DNA of 64,000 nt from Elgaria multicarinata webbii (GCF_023053635.1 NC_086192.1:13926001-13990000); one strand, 5' to 3'; positions 43,901-54,231 are shown, counted from the first letter of the stretch. Notes: generated from the letters alone by a model not told the origin. Made by a program: numbers and translations.

Positions 43901-46900
43901 AACCTCCGGCGTACAAAGTTCCGTGCCATGCATTGCCACGCATCACCTTAGCATTTTATAGAGAGAGAGAGGCTGGTATTTTTGGCCTTGCCCACTACTA
44001 GAATGTGGCTCCTGAGAGCCAATCCTGGCTCGCCAGGCCCTATAAAACCTCAACCTCAGAGCTGGCTCCTCAGTTGGAGTAATTCGCATTAGGATGCTAC
44101 CTTGGGGCTTCAGCCTCGCTTGGTTTTGAACACGCGGCTGCTCCCGTCCTTAGTACACGACAGTACGTTGCAATCTCGGGAGCTCAGGGAGAGTACCGAT
44201 CACCCACCTGTCTTTCATGCCCACGGCCGGGCACTCATCAATGACCACGATGCCGTAGGCGTCGCACAGCTCCATGATCTCCTCGGCGTAGGGGTAATGG
44301 CTGGTGCGGAAGGAGTTGGCGCCCAGCCAGCGCAGGAGGTTGAAATCCTTCAGGACCAGGGGCCAGTCCAGACCTTTGCCGCGGATCTGTAGGAAAACAT
44401 AAGAGCCATGGTAGGCCTGACCAAGGGTCCTTCTAGTCCAGCACTCTGTTCACACAGTGGCCGACCAGCTAGCTGTGAGGAGCCGACCAGCAGGACAGGA
44501 GTGCAACGGTTCCTGGCGCTTTGTGGCTGCACCCAGGGCAGGCTCCCGCCCAGCCGTCCTCAGCCTCACTCACGTCACTGTCTTCGTGTTTGTTGACGCC
44601 ATGGAAGTAGAAGGGCTTCCCGTTGATGAGGAACTGGGTGTCGACGACGCGGATGGTCCGGATGCCGACCGGCTGCGTGTAGCTATCTTCGGAGACCCTG
44701 CCATCCACCGTGGCAGAGAGCGTGACCTGCGCACGGAAAGACAACGCAACCCTCTCGAGAGCATGGGCCAGGGTGCAGAACCAGAATCTGGCCCACCTGG
44801 GGTTCCGGATCATTCTCCCTGGGGTTGCCTACTTGGCCTCGCCCACTCCCTTAGCTCCACCCCCTTTCCCCGACTGCCGGTCAGTTTCCCATCCGATTGA
44901 AACAGCAATATAAATACCTTGCCAGGGAAGCGAGTCAAATTGAGTAAGTAATAAAGTAAGTTTCTGGTCCTCATTAACTGGAGTATAACTCCACCCTAGC
45001 CAACTTCCTATCTCTGCGAGTCCGTGTCTGTGAACTCAAAACAGAAGGACTTCAGGTTGCCTTTGGAGGTTGGACAGAGGTGCTATGGAGGTTTTTTGGG
45101 TGTGTGTGTGGTGGTTTCCGGATTGGGACCAAATAAACGTAAGTTACCTTTAAGGAGTAAAGATACCCGGGCCGTTCGTGCATCAGGTACGGCCACCAAA
45201 GAATGGGATTCGGGACTTTTAGTTGGCCGTCCGGCCCGTCTCCCGTCGCCACCGTCACGCCGTCTGCGTCGTGCAGGGTCAGGTTCAGAGAGTAGTGAGC
45301 GCTTCCACGGATCGAGACCAGATACCGGATCAAACCTGTCCCGAAGGAAGCAGGGCGAGTGTGGCGGCTAAAGCAGCGGAGCGAGGAATTCAAGTCACGC
45401 CAGTTGGGCCACTATTATGACATTGCGCGGCAGCGAATTCCGCAGCTCAACGCTGCACTGGGTGAAGAATTCCTTTCTCTGATCTGTCCTCGAGTCAGCT
45501 TTACGGGATGACCCCTAGTATTAGGAGCGTGGGAGGAGAATGTCTCCCTCTCTCCTTCCTCCACGCCAAACGTAACTTTATGCCCCTCGAGCGTGTCTCC
45601 CTTCGATCACCTTTTCTCTACGCTGAAGAATCCCAGACACCGTAACGCTTCCTCATATTATATTATTATTATTATATTTATTTGTATCCTGCCTTTTGCC
45701 CAATACTGGGCCTAGAGGCGGTCTTACAAAGTTTAAAACATACATTGTAAAACCTAGGAAAAGAAATGTAAAAACAAACAAAACACGTTTAAAATACACG
45801 ACAAAATTATAAGTCGTTAACGTAGATGGAGGACCAAATTACTTTCCAAAGGCCTGCTGGAACAATCAAGTTTTTGCCTGCTTCCGAAAGCCCATCAAAA
45901 ACGGAGCCAGGGAAGAGAGTTCCAGAGCTCTGGAGCAGCCACCGAGAAGGCCCTGTCCCGCGTTCCCACCAAGCGCGCCTGTGAAGATGGCGGGACTGAA
46001 AGAAGGGCGTCTCCAGACGATCTCAAAGCACGGGCAGGGTGAACCGGTTCTGGATGGGGTTGCACTCCCCCTGAAGGGGCAGGTTCGTAGCTTGGGGGTT
46101 CTCCTAGAATCATCTGGGGCACGGAGTGCTTTCTACCAACTCCGGTTGGTGGCCCAGCTATGCCCCTATCTGGACAGGGATAACCTAGCTTCAGTCGTCC
46201 ATACTCTGGTAACCTCCGAATTAGACTACTGCAATGCCCTCTACATGGGGCAGCCTTTGAAGACGGTCCGGAAGCTGCAGCTTGTGCAAAATGCGGCGGC
46301 CAGATTGATAGCTGGAACAGGGAGGTTTGAGCATATAACACCGATTCTGGCCCGCTTGCATTGGCCGCCTATATGTTTCCGAGCCCAATTCAAGGTGCTG
46401 GTTTTAACCTATAAAGCCCTACTTGGCTTGGGACCGCAATACCTGATGGAACGCCTCTCCCGACATGAACCTGCCCATACATTGCACTCAACATCTAAGG
46501 TCCTCCTCCGAGTGTCTACTCCGAGGGAAGCTCGGAGGATGGCAACAAGGGAGAGGGCCTTTTCGGTGGTGGCCCCCCGACTGTGGAATGATCTCCCTGA
46601 CGAGGCTCGCCTGGCACCAACGTTGTTATCTTTTCGGCGCCAGGTCAAAACTTTTCTCTTCTCCCAGGCATTTTAACAGTATTTAACAACGTTAAGTTTG
46701 TTTTTAATGGACCCCAGAATTGCTGTTTTTAAATGGATACTGTTGTTTTTATACTGTTTTTATGTTTTTGTTTTTTTTTAAAAAATTGTATACTTTTAAT
46801 TGTTGTAAACCGCCCAGAGAGCTTCGGCTGTGGGGCGGTATATAAATGTAATAAAATAAATAAATAAATAAATAAGGGAGGATACGTTCTTTCAGATAAC

Positions 46901-49900
46901 CTGGACCCGAACCATATAGGGCTTTATAGGTCATAACCAGCACTTTGAATTGTGCCTGGAAACGGACCGGAAGCCAGTGGAGCTGTTTTATCAGGGGAGT
47001 TGTCTGCTCCCTGTAACGGCCTGGCTGGACTACTGCAGTGCACTGTACGTGGAGCTGCCTTGGGAGACCATTGGACATACTTGGGTGTCCAGTACCATTT
47101 TTGAATTAATTTTAGGGCACCATCTTTTATTCTTGCGGATGCTGTTTTGAAAGGGCTTTTACTCTGGCTTTCCCCTGATTTAGGCTTTCCTGGGCTGTTC
47201 TGGTTTGTAGCTGCAATTCCATTTTTACGTTTTTAATACTGTCTAGGCCACTTTTGTGGGCGTTCCTTGTTTTTAAACATTTTGTTTCGTTTTATGACTA
47301 TCGGTTTTTATTCTATGGGTTTTTTTTTTCCTTGCATGCCACCTGTGGAAGGCTCCTGCCCTGAAAAGAAGCTGATTTTATTTTAAATAACATAAATACG
47401 TTGTTGCTGAAGCCACTTGATCCTATAGGTTGCTCTTTTCTGCGTCTTCTCTAGCCCCGCGGTCGTCTTGTGCGAAGACGTGTGAAAAGCGCACAAGGGA
47501 GTCCAGCTCCCTGAAGGAGCCCTGAACACCCGCCCGCTTTTGCTCCTCTGTCACCTACCGACGTTTCCGTCCACGCCCGTGGTCACCGTGATGTCATCGA
47601 TGTAAGCCGGCGGGGTCGTGTAGAGCAGGACGGGGCGGTGGATCCCGGCGTAGTTGAAGAAGTCAAACCTCGTGTTTTGGACAAAGTAGCCCTTCGGATA
47701 CCTGTGCCAAAGCAGAAAAGAAAAGCAGGTAACAGGACTTGGGACAAAGATGGAAATCCTGAACTTAGAAGTTCTCCTAAGAATACCCAGGCCATCACCC
47801 CATCGGATTTGCTCCCCCGTGATCTCCTTCGCATCTATTAAATCCACCTTCCCTAGATCTTTTGGACTCTAACACCCATCAGCCCCAAACATGACCAAAG
47901 GCCAGAAATCCTGGGAGTTATAATCCCAAACATCTTGAGAATGCCACATTGGGGGACAGCTGCATTAAACCCACCTCTTCCTAAAACCGGTTGGGTTTAA
48001 CTTCGCTCGCCTGCCCTTAAGAGCAGGAGTGTGTGTTCAAAACATCACTGCAAAAAATAAAATAAAAACGGGAGACCATTGAGAAACGCCAACATGGCTA
48101 AACCCAACGGTAAAATGTCACATTCAAAGCCGGAACGCTTTAAATGTCTGGATGAATTTAAATGTTTATGTATTATTCTGATGCTACTTCCGTGTCTTTC
48201 CATCTTTCTCTGTAAACTGCTTAGTGATATTTTTTAAAATACGGTAGGTGGTACCGTATTGCTTCGATTCTAAGACGCCATCGATTGTAAGACGCACCCC
48301 GTTTTTATCGATGTTTATATGGGGGGAAAAGTGCGTCGTAGAATCGAAGAAATACGGTATATGCATCTGTGAAATAAATAAATGTTTCTGATGGTTTTTA
48401 AATTTTGTATACTTTTTAACGTTGACCGTTTTAACTTTTGTGAACCACCCAGAGAGCTTCAGCTGTAGGGTGGTATATAAATGTAATAAATAAATAATAA
48501 ATAAATAAATAACTTGAATGCAAAATCTGAAGGGCGAAATTCGATTTGCTGCGGTGGCTGCAAATAATCAGTTGAGCTCTTTCTAAAACAAATGAACAAC
48601 TCCAATCCCGCGACAAGATCATGGGTGATTTAAAGTAACAGAAAGCCTTTCCCATACCAGGGGACCACAACATGGTAGGTGAGTGGTCCACACCTTGGAG
48701 AGCGCCTTTAAAGTTCGGATTGAAACCCGGAGCAGATTCACCGCCCCACGGACATCGGATCCACCAGCTTCCACTGGCTAAAGGCTGATGGATTGACAGT
48801 CACAGACCCGCCGTGCCCCTCCCAGGGCCGCCTTGAACTCACATGGAGTCGTCGTCCATATACTGAATGGTCCCCGGAGGCAGCGTGTGGGGTGACAGGG
48901 TGTTATTGACCACGATGGTGATGCGGCAGGGTTTGCCTGGGGCGTCTTGGAGGAGGCGGCTGATCTCCGCTTCGAAGGGGAGGTGTCCGCCCTCGTGCTC
49001 CGTCACCTGCACTCCGTTGACCCACTGCAACGGGGGAAAAAATCAGAGTCCTTTGTTGGGGGGGGGGATAAGATACCATGGGGTATCTGGCAGGGGTATC
49101 TGTGTTTGAGACCCTCTGGCAGGTCTCAAACACAGGGCATTCCAACAGCTCCTTACTCTCTGTGCAAACGGGGCAGATTCTCAGCGGAGGGCACTGCTGG
49201 TCCAGTTCTCTTGCTGCTCAACAGCGCCACCGTCACAAGTGGCCAGAGGGTGGTTTTGCAGCTAGCAGCCTGGCAGGCTCTCGAAAGAGGCCAGCCTGGC
49301 TCCAAAGAACGGGACAAGGGCCCTGTGGGATCAGTACGTCTAGTCCAGCAAAGACGACTTGCTTTTTCCTCTTCCCGCCCCAACGGATTTTCCTTGACCG
49401 TTTAGATGGCTTGTTTTACTGACTGCATTTCAGCCGCTCAGGGAGCCTTTTGGGTTGAGGCGCGGGACAAAAATGCTTGAAATAAATAAATTCCCCACAG
49501 TCCAAAATTGGGGGGCTGCTGGCAGGCTGTGAAGGCAACCCCCACCCCGCCATCTTCTGTGGCTACCAGCATCTGGAACTCAGTGGTACACTGCCTCTGA
49601 ATATGGGAGTTCTGTTTAGCCATCAGTGATAATAAGACTGCTCCTTTATGGTGATGGACAATGGACGTAGATGGCTTTCAAAGGGGGTTAGGTAATTTGT
49701 GCAGGAGGCGGAGGACAAGGCCATCAATGGCTATCAAACACTATTCCTGTACGCTGAGTGTGTTTTGTTTATTTAAAGCATATTTATCCCACTGCTTCGT
49801 GGCTTACATACAGTCAGTAAAAACGAGGCAGCCCCTGCCTGCAAGCTGGCAATCAAAACAGGCATGACATGAAAGGAAGAGGAGATGCGGAGGGAGAAGG

Positions 49901-52900
49901 AAAAAACAACAACGAATAGTTTTTCAGCAGGGCTAATGGATGGGACCTATTTCCCATCTCAGAGTAGTCTACCTCCCTCCTCACTTCTTTTGTACTCTGT
50001 AGAGCATGTTCCTCGCTTTTGTTCTGGGAAGGCGTTCCAGGAATAAGGGACAGCAAGGGACAATGGGCGGAGCCGCTTCACAGAGTGGAAAACCCTGAGC
50101 AGCTGAGCGAAGGCTACGTGATGACGTGCTCTGTGAATGAGAGCTGTATATCGCTGATCTAACCCCTTGAGGAATTTTTAAATGGCTCTCCTAGGGCTCA
50201 GATGCAGGCAGGAAGTGCCTGAAGCTGCAATACGCTGGTATTTTTGATATGTTGTCTCCACCGCCACTGGGATGCGCCCCCCCCCAGCCCCCCTGCCCCA
50301 CTCCCGACAGCTTCTCTGAAATAAAATCCAGTTCTTGGACTGAAAGAGATTCTGTCCCCGGTTTACGGCTTCAAATCATGCCTTTTAACCCGCCCAAATT
50401 CACGTGTTTCGCTGCCGCTCGCCCAGCAAATTGCTTTTCTGCAGTGTCCACGCAAGAGTGAATCCGGCCTGAGTCATGGAATGGTAGAGTTGGAAGGGGC
50501 CTATCAGGCCATGGAGTCCAACCCCCTGCTCAATGCAGGAATCCACCCTAAAGCATCCCCGACAGATGATTGTCCAGCTGCCTTTTGAATGCCTCTAGTG
50601 TGGGAGAGCCCACAACCTCCTTAGGTCACTGGTTCCATTGTCGTACTGCTCGAACAGTCAGGAAGTTTTTCCTGATGTCCAGCTGGAATCTGGCTTCCTG
50701 TCACTTCAGCCCGTTATTCCGTGTCCTGCACTCTGGGAGGATCGAGAAGAGATCCTGGCCCTCCTCTGTGTGACAACCTTTCAAATATTTGAAGAGTGCT
50801 ATCATGTCTCCCCTCCATCTTCTCTCCAGGCTAAACATGCCCAGTTCTTTCAGTCTCTCTGCTTTGTTTCCAGACCCATGATCATCCTGGTTGCCCTCCT
50901 CTGAACACGCTCCAGCTTGTCTGCATCCTTCTTGAATTGTGGAGCCCAGAACTGGATGCAATACTCTACATGAGGCCTAACCAGGGCCGAATAGAGAGGA
51001 ACCAGTACCTCCCGCGATTTGGAAGCTCTACTTCTATGAATGCAGCCCAAAATAGCATTGGCCTTACTTGCAGCCCTATCTCACTGTTGGCTCATATTCA
51101 GCTTGCAATCTACAACAATTCCAAGATCCTTCTCATTCGTAGTCTTGCTGAGCCAAGTATCCCCCATCTTGTAACTGTGCCTTTGGTTTCTTTTTCCTAA
51201 ATGTAGAACGTGGCATTTATCCCTATTAAATTTCATCCTGTTGTTTTCGGCCCAGCGCTCCAGCCTATCAAGGTCACTTTGAAGTTTGTTTCTGTCTTCC
51301 AGGGTATTAGCTATCCCACCCAATTTTGTGTCATCTGCAAATTTGATAATTAAATGCAAGAAATGCTTTGCCCTGGGCCCCTGAACCTCTGCGGAGAGAA
51401 GTGCATCCCGAAGCTGCCCTCCTCTACTCACCACGATGGCATAATAGTGCACGCTGCCCATGCGGAGCACGACACGAGTCCCGTCCTCTTTCCGGAGCCA
51501 GCGGCCGGGCGGCAACACCTCCTTCTCGTACCAAACCCAGCCCACGTAACCTCGCAAACGCGGATCTTGTGTGATCTCATTGAAGCTGGCGGGGACCGGC
51601 ATGTCCATCACCGGCCCGGACTGAAAGGAATCGAAAGAGCACGTTAGGGGCGAGCAGTTCAGCTTTTGCAAACATTACTCTTGGGTTGCCAACTTTTTTT
51701 CCTGGCTGTGCTCCTCTGCCTTGAACGCACAGAGTATGCGAGCAAAGCTTTTCCTAGCGGGGAGAGAAGGTGACCAGGTAAACTTTACCTGTAAAGGGCT
51801 GTGGGTCAGGCTACTTGTAAAAGGCACAGGAGCACAGCCAGGTTAAAGACATGGCAATTTTATCGAGCAGCTAGTGGAGGAGACTAAAACGCAGCAGCTA
51901 TTTTCCACGAACTGACTGATAATGCTTTTGCCACATCACTGCGGAAAGCTAACTTGCTTTCACAGTACACTAATTACATTTCTTAACGGTTTGAATCAAG
52001 CAAGACCCTAACATGGAAAGATACAAACTAGGTTGTCGATTTGACTCAGTTTCCTTGCTGCGTTCTTCAAGTTTTTAACTGTTTATTGTCCAGCATTACA
52101 CTGCTGTTTGAAAGACCTATTCCCAGGTGGTGAAAGCTCATACTATACCTTTCTTTCTTTCTTTCAACATGTGTATGCTGTTCTTGAGCTAAAAAAGCTC
52201 CCAGAAAGCAAACAATATTATAATAAAATATCAAATGACAACCTGTAATCAATCAACTTTTCAATCAATTAATTTTACATTAAAACCCAATCAACTTAAA
52301 ACCAATCCATTAAAATTAGTTGGAATTAATCAAAATTAATCAAAACCAACCAATTCATTAAAATTAAACCATTTTGCATTCTGGGGCCACCAAAGGTAAC
52401 GTCTCGTGTTTCCTGACTCACAGACTCACAAGGCTGCCTCTTTGATTATTGAGGAAGCCAAATGTCTGCAACAGCTTTGCACTGGACGTTTTTTCCCCAC
52501 TCTTGCCATTTTCCGGCATGCCTAACTTCCCCTTTCCAGAGCAGCCGAAGGGCGAGCGATGGCGTTGATCACGTTTAGCCACCTCAAAGATCGCAAAGCA
52601 GTTTTGCAAATTCAGAGGGGACAGACCTACCAACGGCTGATACTTAAGTAGAACCTCCATGATCAAAAGCAGTGTATCTTTGAGTACCAGACGGCAGGGG
52701 GCAAACAACAGAAAAGCGCTGTTGCATTTTTTTTAGGATGTGCTCTGGGGCTTTCCAGAAGCATCTGGGAATTTTGGAGTAGGTGCACCTTTCACCTGAT
52801 CTTATAAGAGTTGTTCTGAGGTTCTTACTAAACAACAATTGAAAGTAACCCTCGTTAGCAGATTCACTTTCAAGTAGAAACGGATCAAAAGGCCTCGTCA

Positions 52901-54231
52901 TTGCTAAAAGAAAGGGCTTTCACTTTATCTTGCTTCAAGAAATGATCAAAAATGCATTCTTTTTCTGTAGTTCATTTCCTAGTTCATTTTCTGCATATAT
53001 ATATATTTTAAAAAATCATTTTCTTACATGTGGTCGGTTAATCATTATACGACATTTACTTTTAACTCTTGTTTACTTTTAATATTACCCAAAGAGTACA
53101 AAGTTTCTTTCCATGTCCCCTTTTTGTATTGATTAAAACAAAAAAGTACCCACCCACCTCAAGGAATAGACTTCTTAGTCTCTCTTTCAGGAAAATCAAA
53201 GATGTCACAAGGATCTTGGTTGCTTTTCCTGAAAGAGTCTAACCAGGCTGTTTCTCTAGGCATTTGTTTATTCCGGCAGAAGCTTTTGTGGACTCTCCGT
53301 TGAAGTGGACTGTAGTCCATGAAAGTTTATGCGCGATTAATTTGTTCGACCTTAGGGTGCCACAAGTCTCTTTGTTACTGCAAAAAGAAGAAGCGACAAA
53401 CTGACAAAATGAAAGTAGGCATGTGTGTATATTATTAAAGCTGACATGGATGTATAAAGATGGTGGGGAGAGGTAAGCGAGGCTGTTTCACCAGCCCTGC
53501 GGAAAGACGGCTTGCTCATTCCTTTTCCCTCCTCACCCCTTTTTCCATGTGTGCTGTGTCTTTTCAGATTGTAAGCCTGCGGCGAGGGGGACGCCTTGGT
53601 TTACCGATTGCATTGAAGCCGCGCCCCGAAACCTTTGGGGCATTTTCAACAAAACCAAATAAAGTTCTTACACCCGGCGGTCCTGAAGCAGCGTCAGTCC
53701 ACGCAAGTATCGGTTCAGGGAAAGCGACGCTGTGATAAAATTTTTCATCTTTAAGGTGCCACAAGACTCTGTGTGTGTGTGTGTGAGAGAGAGAGACAGT
53801 CAGAGACACAGAGAGAGAGAGAGAGAGAGAGCTGCTGGAAGCTGTCTCCAATTCTGCATCCTCCAGAGGTGCTGGATTGCAGCTCCCAGCATCCCCAGCC
53901 ACTGGGAATGATGGGGATTGCAGTCCGACCCACCTGAAAGGCTGTCCTGCAGACTTGGGCTTTTTATTTCTGCGCAAATACGCCTTTCCTGAAGGAGGGC
54001 TCTCACCTGGCGGAGTGGCTGCTTGTACCACTGCTCAGCAAAGCCCGCGTCCCTTTGCTGGGACCAGTCTGCCCTGAAGCTCCAGATGCCGCTGAGCTCC
54101 TTCAGCTCCCTGGAGGGCGATTCCCGGGGGTAGAGCATCCCTTCCTGCAGGGCACGAGCCGAGTGGCCTGCCCTGCAGGGCACGAGACTGGTAGCCAGGA
54201 CCAGGCAGAGGGCACAGAGCAGCGCAGCCAT
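34904..54231 (-). CDS. GUSB: GUSB, lysosomal beta-glucuronidase (complete, 12 exons)
   Basis: GUSB is a glycoside hydrolase family 2 enzyme that removes glucuronic acid from glycosaminoglycans in the lysosome. Exons on minus are 54231-54007, 51620-51432, 49024-48843, 47701-47559, 45335-45148, 44726-44574, 44386-44208, 42748-42602, 41393-41309, 39832-39656, 36860-36725 and 35058-34904. They sum to 1959 nt, i.e. 652 aa (human 651). Exon 1 has a hydrophobic signal peptide and '[16 protein letters not shown]'. The acid/base Glu is in '[10 protein letters not shown]' (exon 8) and the nucleophile in '[10 protein letters not shown]' (exon 10). Also present are 'FHGVNKHED' (exon 6), '[17 protein letters not shown]' (exon 7), and '[13 protein letters not shown]' with the end 'YDDVCLP' (exon 12). 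All introns are GT-AG except intron 8, which starts GC. No stop or frameshift was seen. Introns carry many transposons and a partial copy of exon 6 at 42.8 kb. Confidence 0.97.
35215..35810 (+). mobile_element. L2-type LINE, RT fragment
   Basis: The catalytic 'YADDTQLYY' is encoded near 35250-35275. In a shifted frame follow '[16 protein letters not shown]', '[10 protein letters not shown]' and '[20 protein letters not shown]'. At least one frameshift is present. It lies in GUSB intron 11. Confidence 0.88.
35811..36340 (+). mobile_element. Possible C-terminal LINE fragment of another clade
   Basis: Two short frames (35821-36042, 36117-36317) give '[16 protein letters not shown]' and '[18 protein letters not shown]'. 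The latter resembles the HC-x-x-Y region after the reverse transcriptase in some non-LTR elements. The assignment is weak. Confidence 0.3.
36925..37020 (-). mobile_element. L2-type LINE 3' tail
   Basis: 'TTTATTTATTTATTACATTT' and 'ACCGCCCAATAGCCGAAGCT' mark the 3' end of a minus-strand L2 copy in GUSB intron 10. Confidence 0.8.
37574..37634. repeat. Perfect 21-bp hairpin plus third arm copy
   Basis: A 21-bp arm (37574-37594, core 'TTGCCCCGATTGGTAAAA') faces its exact complement at 37597-37617 across two T bases. A third partial copy in the first orientation follows at 37618-37634. It may be part of a MITE, but no outer ends were found. Confidence 0.75.
37893..37990 (-). mobile_element. CR1 LINE 3' end, short
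   Basis: 'AGTTGGAAGGGGCCTACAAG' through 'CCTGACAGATGGTTGTC' is the CR1 3' end on minus, in GUSB intron 10. Confidence 0.82.
38011..38502 (-). mobile_element. CR1 LINE, second subfamily, 3' region
   Basis: It begins with the terminal 'ACATAAGAACATAAGAAGAG' and runs through 'GGATCAGACCAAGGGTCCAT' to 'ATCATGTCTCCCCTTAGCTT', about 490 bases. It is interrupted or ended by the next CR1 copy. Confidence 0.88.
38503..38880 (-). mobile_element. CR1 LINE 3' region
   Basis: 'CATAGAATCATAGAATAGCA' starts a minus-strand CR1 that appears inserted in the element at 38011-38502. After 38735 sequence like the older copy resumes ('TCTTCTCCAAGCTAAACAAT'), so this is probably a nested insertion. Confidence 0.82.
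39362..39476 (-). mobile_element. CR1 LINE 3' end, short
   Basis: 'CATAGAATAGCAGAGTTGGA' through 'CCTGACAGATGGTTGTCTAG' in GUSB intron 10, about 180 bases downstream of exon 10. Confidence 0.82.
40005..40365 (+). mobile_element. L2-type LINE, 3' fragment
   Basis: It encodes '[19 protein letters not shown]', then 'CTCTTCCGGCAGGCCTACCC' and the 3' end 'CCCGCCTCGATCCAAAGGGA'. It lies in GUSB intron 9. Confidence 0.8.
40478..41047. mobile_element. 570-bp foldback element in GUSB intron 9
   Basis: Long inverted repeats start with 'CAGATCTACACGT' and end with its complement. The arms stay about 95% alike for about 230 bases, through 'TTGCGAAGGCGCTTC', 'GCTTCCCCCTCGCGTGTTCT' and 'GTGTGTTTGTATTTGC'. 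The right arm has two insertions, and about 80 bases lie in the centre. No transposase frame exists. I saw no convincing target duplication, so the superfamily is left open. Confidence 0.85.
41792..42307. mobile_element. 516-bp non-autonomous hAT element in GUSB intron 8
   Basis: Ends 'TAGGGATGTGC' and 'GCGCACCCTTA' are imperfect inverted repeats. Both flanks carry GTTTTCAG (41784-41791 and 42308-42315), a perfect 8-bp target duplication typical of hAT. The inside is CpG-rich with nested palindromes, e.g. 42060-42130 around 'CTTCAATTGAGGCCCCGGTT'. No transposase was found. Confidence 0.85.
42774..43136 (-). pseudogene. Partial duplicate of GUSB exon 6 and intron 5 in intron 7
   Basis: This stretch repeats 44634-45016 (the 5' part of exon 6 plus upstream intron 5) at roughly 90-95% identity. 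It sits immediately before exon 8 in the gene's reading direction. The copied acceptor changed from CAG to CCG, and the copied exon has lost about half of its sequence plus an internal block, so it should not be spliced in. Surviving coding letters include '[17 protein letters not shown]'. Confidence 0.88.
43705..43926 (+). repeat. 35-bp minisatellite in GUSB intron 7
   Basis: Six full units and a partial one with an exact 35-bp period start at 43705, 43740, 43775, 43810, 43845, 43880 and 43915. The unit contains 'AAAGTTCTTCTCACAGCTCA' and 'GAACCTCCGGCGTAC'. Units alternate between GCGTAC and GCATAC endings. Confidence 0.92.
44408..44520 (-). mobile_element. CR1 LINE, second subfamily, short
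   Basis: 'GACCAAGGGTCCTTCTAGTC' and 'CAGCACTCTGTTCACACAGT' match the 38-kb copy. It fills most of the 187-bp GUSB intron 6. Confidence 0.82.
45655..46035 (-). mobile_element. L2-type LINE, 3' fragment
   Basis: A TATTATTATT tail and 'CTGCCTTTTGCCCAATACTG' lead on the minus strand to '[19 protein letters not shown]'. It lies in GUSB intron 4 next to an oppositely oriented L2. Confidence 0.75.
46036..46880 (+). mobile_element. L2-type LINE with long RT C-terminal frame
   Basis: A 231-codon open frame (45981-46676) encodes '[10 protein letters not shown]', '[20 protein letters not shown]', '[19 protein letters not shown]' and '[20 protein letters not shown]'. It is the best-preserved L2 coding piece in the window. 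The 3' end is 'AACCGCCCAGAGAGCTTCGG' with an AATAAATAAATA tail. Confidence 0.9.
46881..47400. mobile_element. L2 fragments in opposite orientations
   Basis: 46881-47020 encodes, on minus, '[19 protein letters not shown]' and '[19 protein letters not shown]'. 47025-47075 encodes, on plus, '[16 protein letters not shown]'. 47100-47400 looks like an AT-rich 3' region. These are rearranged, decayed L2 pieces in GUSB intron 4. Confidence 0.6.
47860..47965. mobile_element. hAT-like palindromic MITE, decayed
   Basis: Facing arms 'TTTTGGACTCTAACACCCAT' and 'CCTGGGAGTTATAATCCCAA' lie in GUSB intron 3. Confidence 0.5.
48252..48359. mobile_element. 108-bp palindromic MITE with TA ends
   Basis: 'TACCGTATTGCTTCGATTCT' plus 'AAGACGC' faces 'GCGTCGTAGAATCGAAGAAA' plus 'TACGGTA'. 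The terminal inverted repeats are about 27 bp with few mismatches. TA at both ends suggests a Tc1/mariner-type origin. Confidence 0.8.
48365..48515 (+). mobile_element. L2-type LINE 3' tail
   Basis: 'GAACCACCCAGAGAGCTTCA' and an AATAAATAAATAAAT tail, in GUSB intron 3. Confidence 0.75.
49100..49135. repeat. Perfect 14-bp hairpin near GUSB exon 3
   Basis: 'CTGTGTTTGAGACC' (49100-49113) and its exact complement (49122-49135) are separated by 8 bases. It lies in intron 2, about 75 bases upstream of the exon 3 acceptor in gene direction. Confidence 0.65.
49640..50040. mobile_element. CR1 scrap followed by L3/CR1-like 3' end
   Basis: 49660-49745 resembles the second CR1 subfamily on plus ('GGCCATCAATGGCTATCAAA'). 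49760-50040 resembles, on minus, the dispersed family at 26.5 kb ('GGCATGACATGAAAGGAAGA'). Confidence 0.5.
50475..51358 (-). mobile_element. CR1 LINE, longest copy, with RT motif
   Basis: From the terminal 'ATGGAATGGTAGAGTTGGAA' this minus-strand CR1 runs about 880 bases into the reverse transcriptase. It encodes '[20 protein letters not shown]' (catalytic ADD), '[20 protein letters not shown]' and '[14 protein letters not shown]'. One or more frameshifts separate this from the 3' coding end. It ends about 75 bases from GUSB exon 2. Confidence 0.92.
51700..53730. other. GUSB intron 1, mostly unclassified
   Basis: No gene is supported. A stretch of AATTAA/CAATCAAT-rich DNA lies at 52240-52375. 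53265-53375 resembles an unnamed dispersed repeat ('AAGTTTATGCGCGATTAATT', 'AGGGTGCCACAAGTCTC'). 53470-53660 resembles the L3/CR1-like family on plus ('AGATTGTAAGCCTGCGGCGA'). Confidence 0.4.
53769..53832 (+). repeat. (GT)n(GA)n microsatellite
   Basis: A run of GT repeats changes into GAGAGA repeats interrupted by a 'CAGTCAGAGACACA' block. It lies about 175 bases below GUSB exon 1 in intron 1. Confidence 0.9.
53850..53945. mobile_element. hAT-like palindromic MITE, decayed
   Basis: 'GGATTGCAGCTCCCAGCATC' faces 'ATGATGGGGATTGCAGTCCG' within GUSB intron 1, about 60 bases from the exon 1 donor. Confidence 0.6.

Noticed and set aside
43404-43961. 185-codon plus frame in GUSB intron 7
   Set aside because: Its second half is the 35-bp minisatellite and the first half has no homology; it is antisense to GUSB.
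41315-44095. Shared 'GTAATTCGCATTAG' between GUSB exon 9 and 44.08 kb
   Set aside because: A single match of about 15 bases is expected by chance in a 64-kb window and the flanks do not align.
46036-46676. 231-codon open frame that could be a host gene
   Set aside because: It is the C-terminal reverse transcriptase region of an L2-type LINE, recognised from '[10 protein letters not shown]' and '[13 protein letters not shown]', and followed by the L2 3' end.
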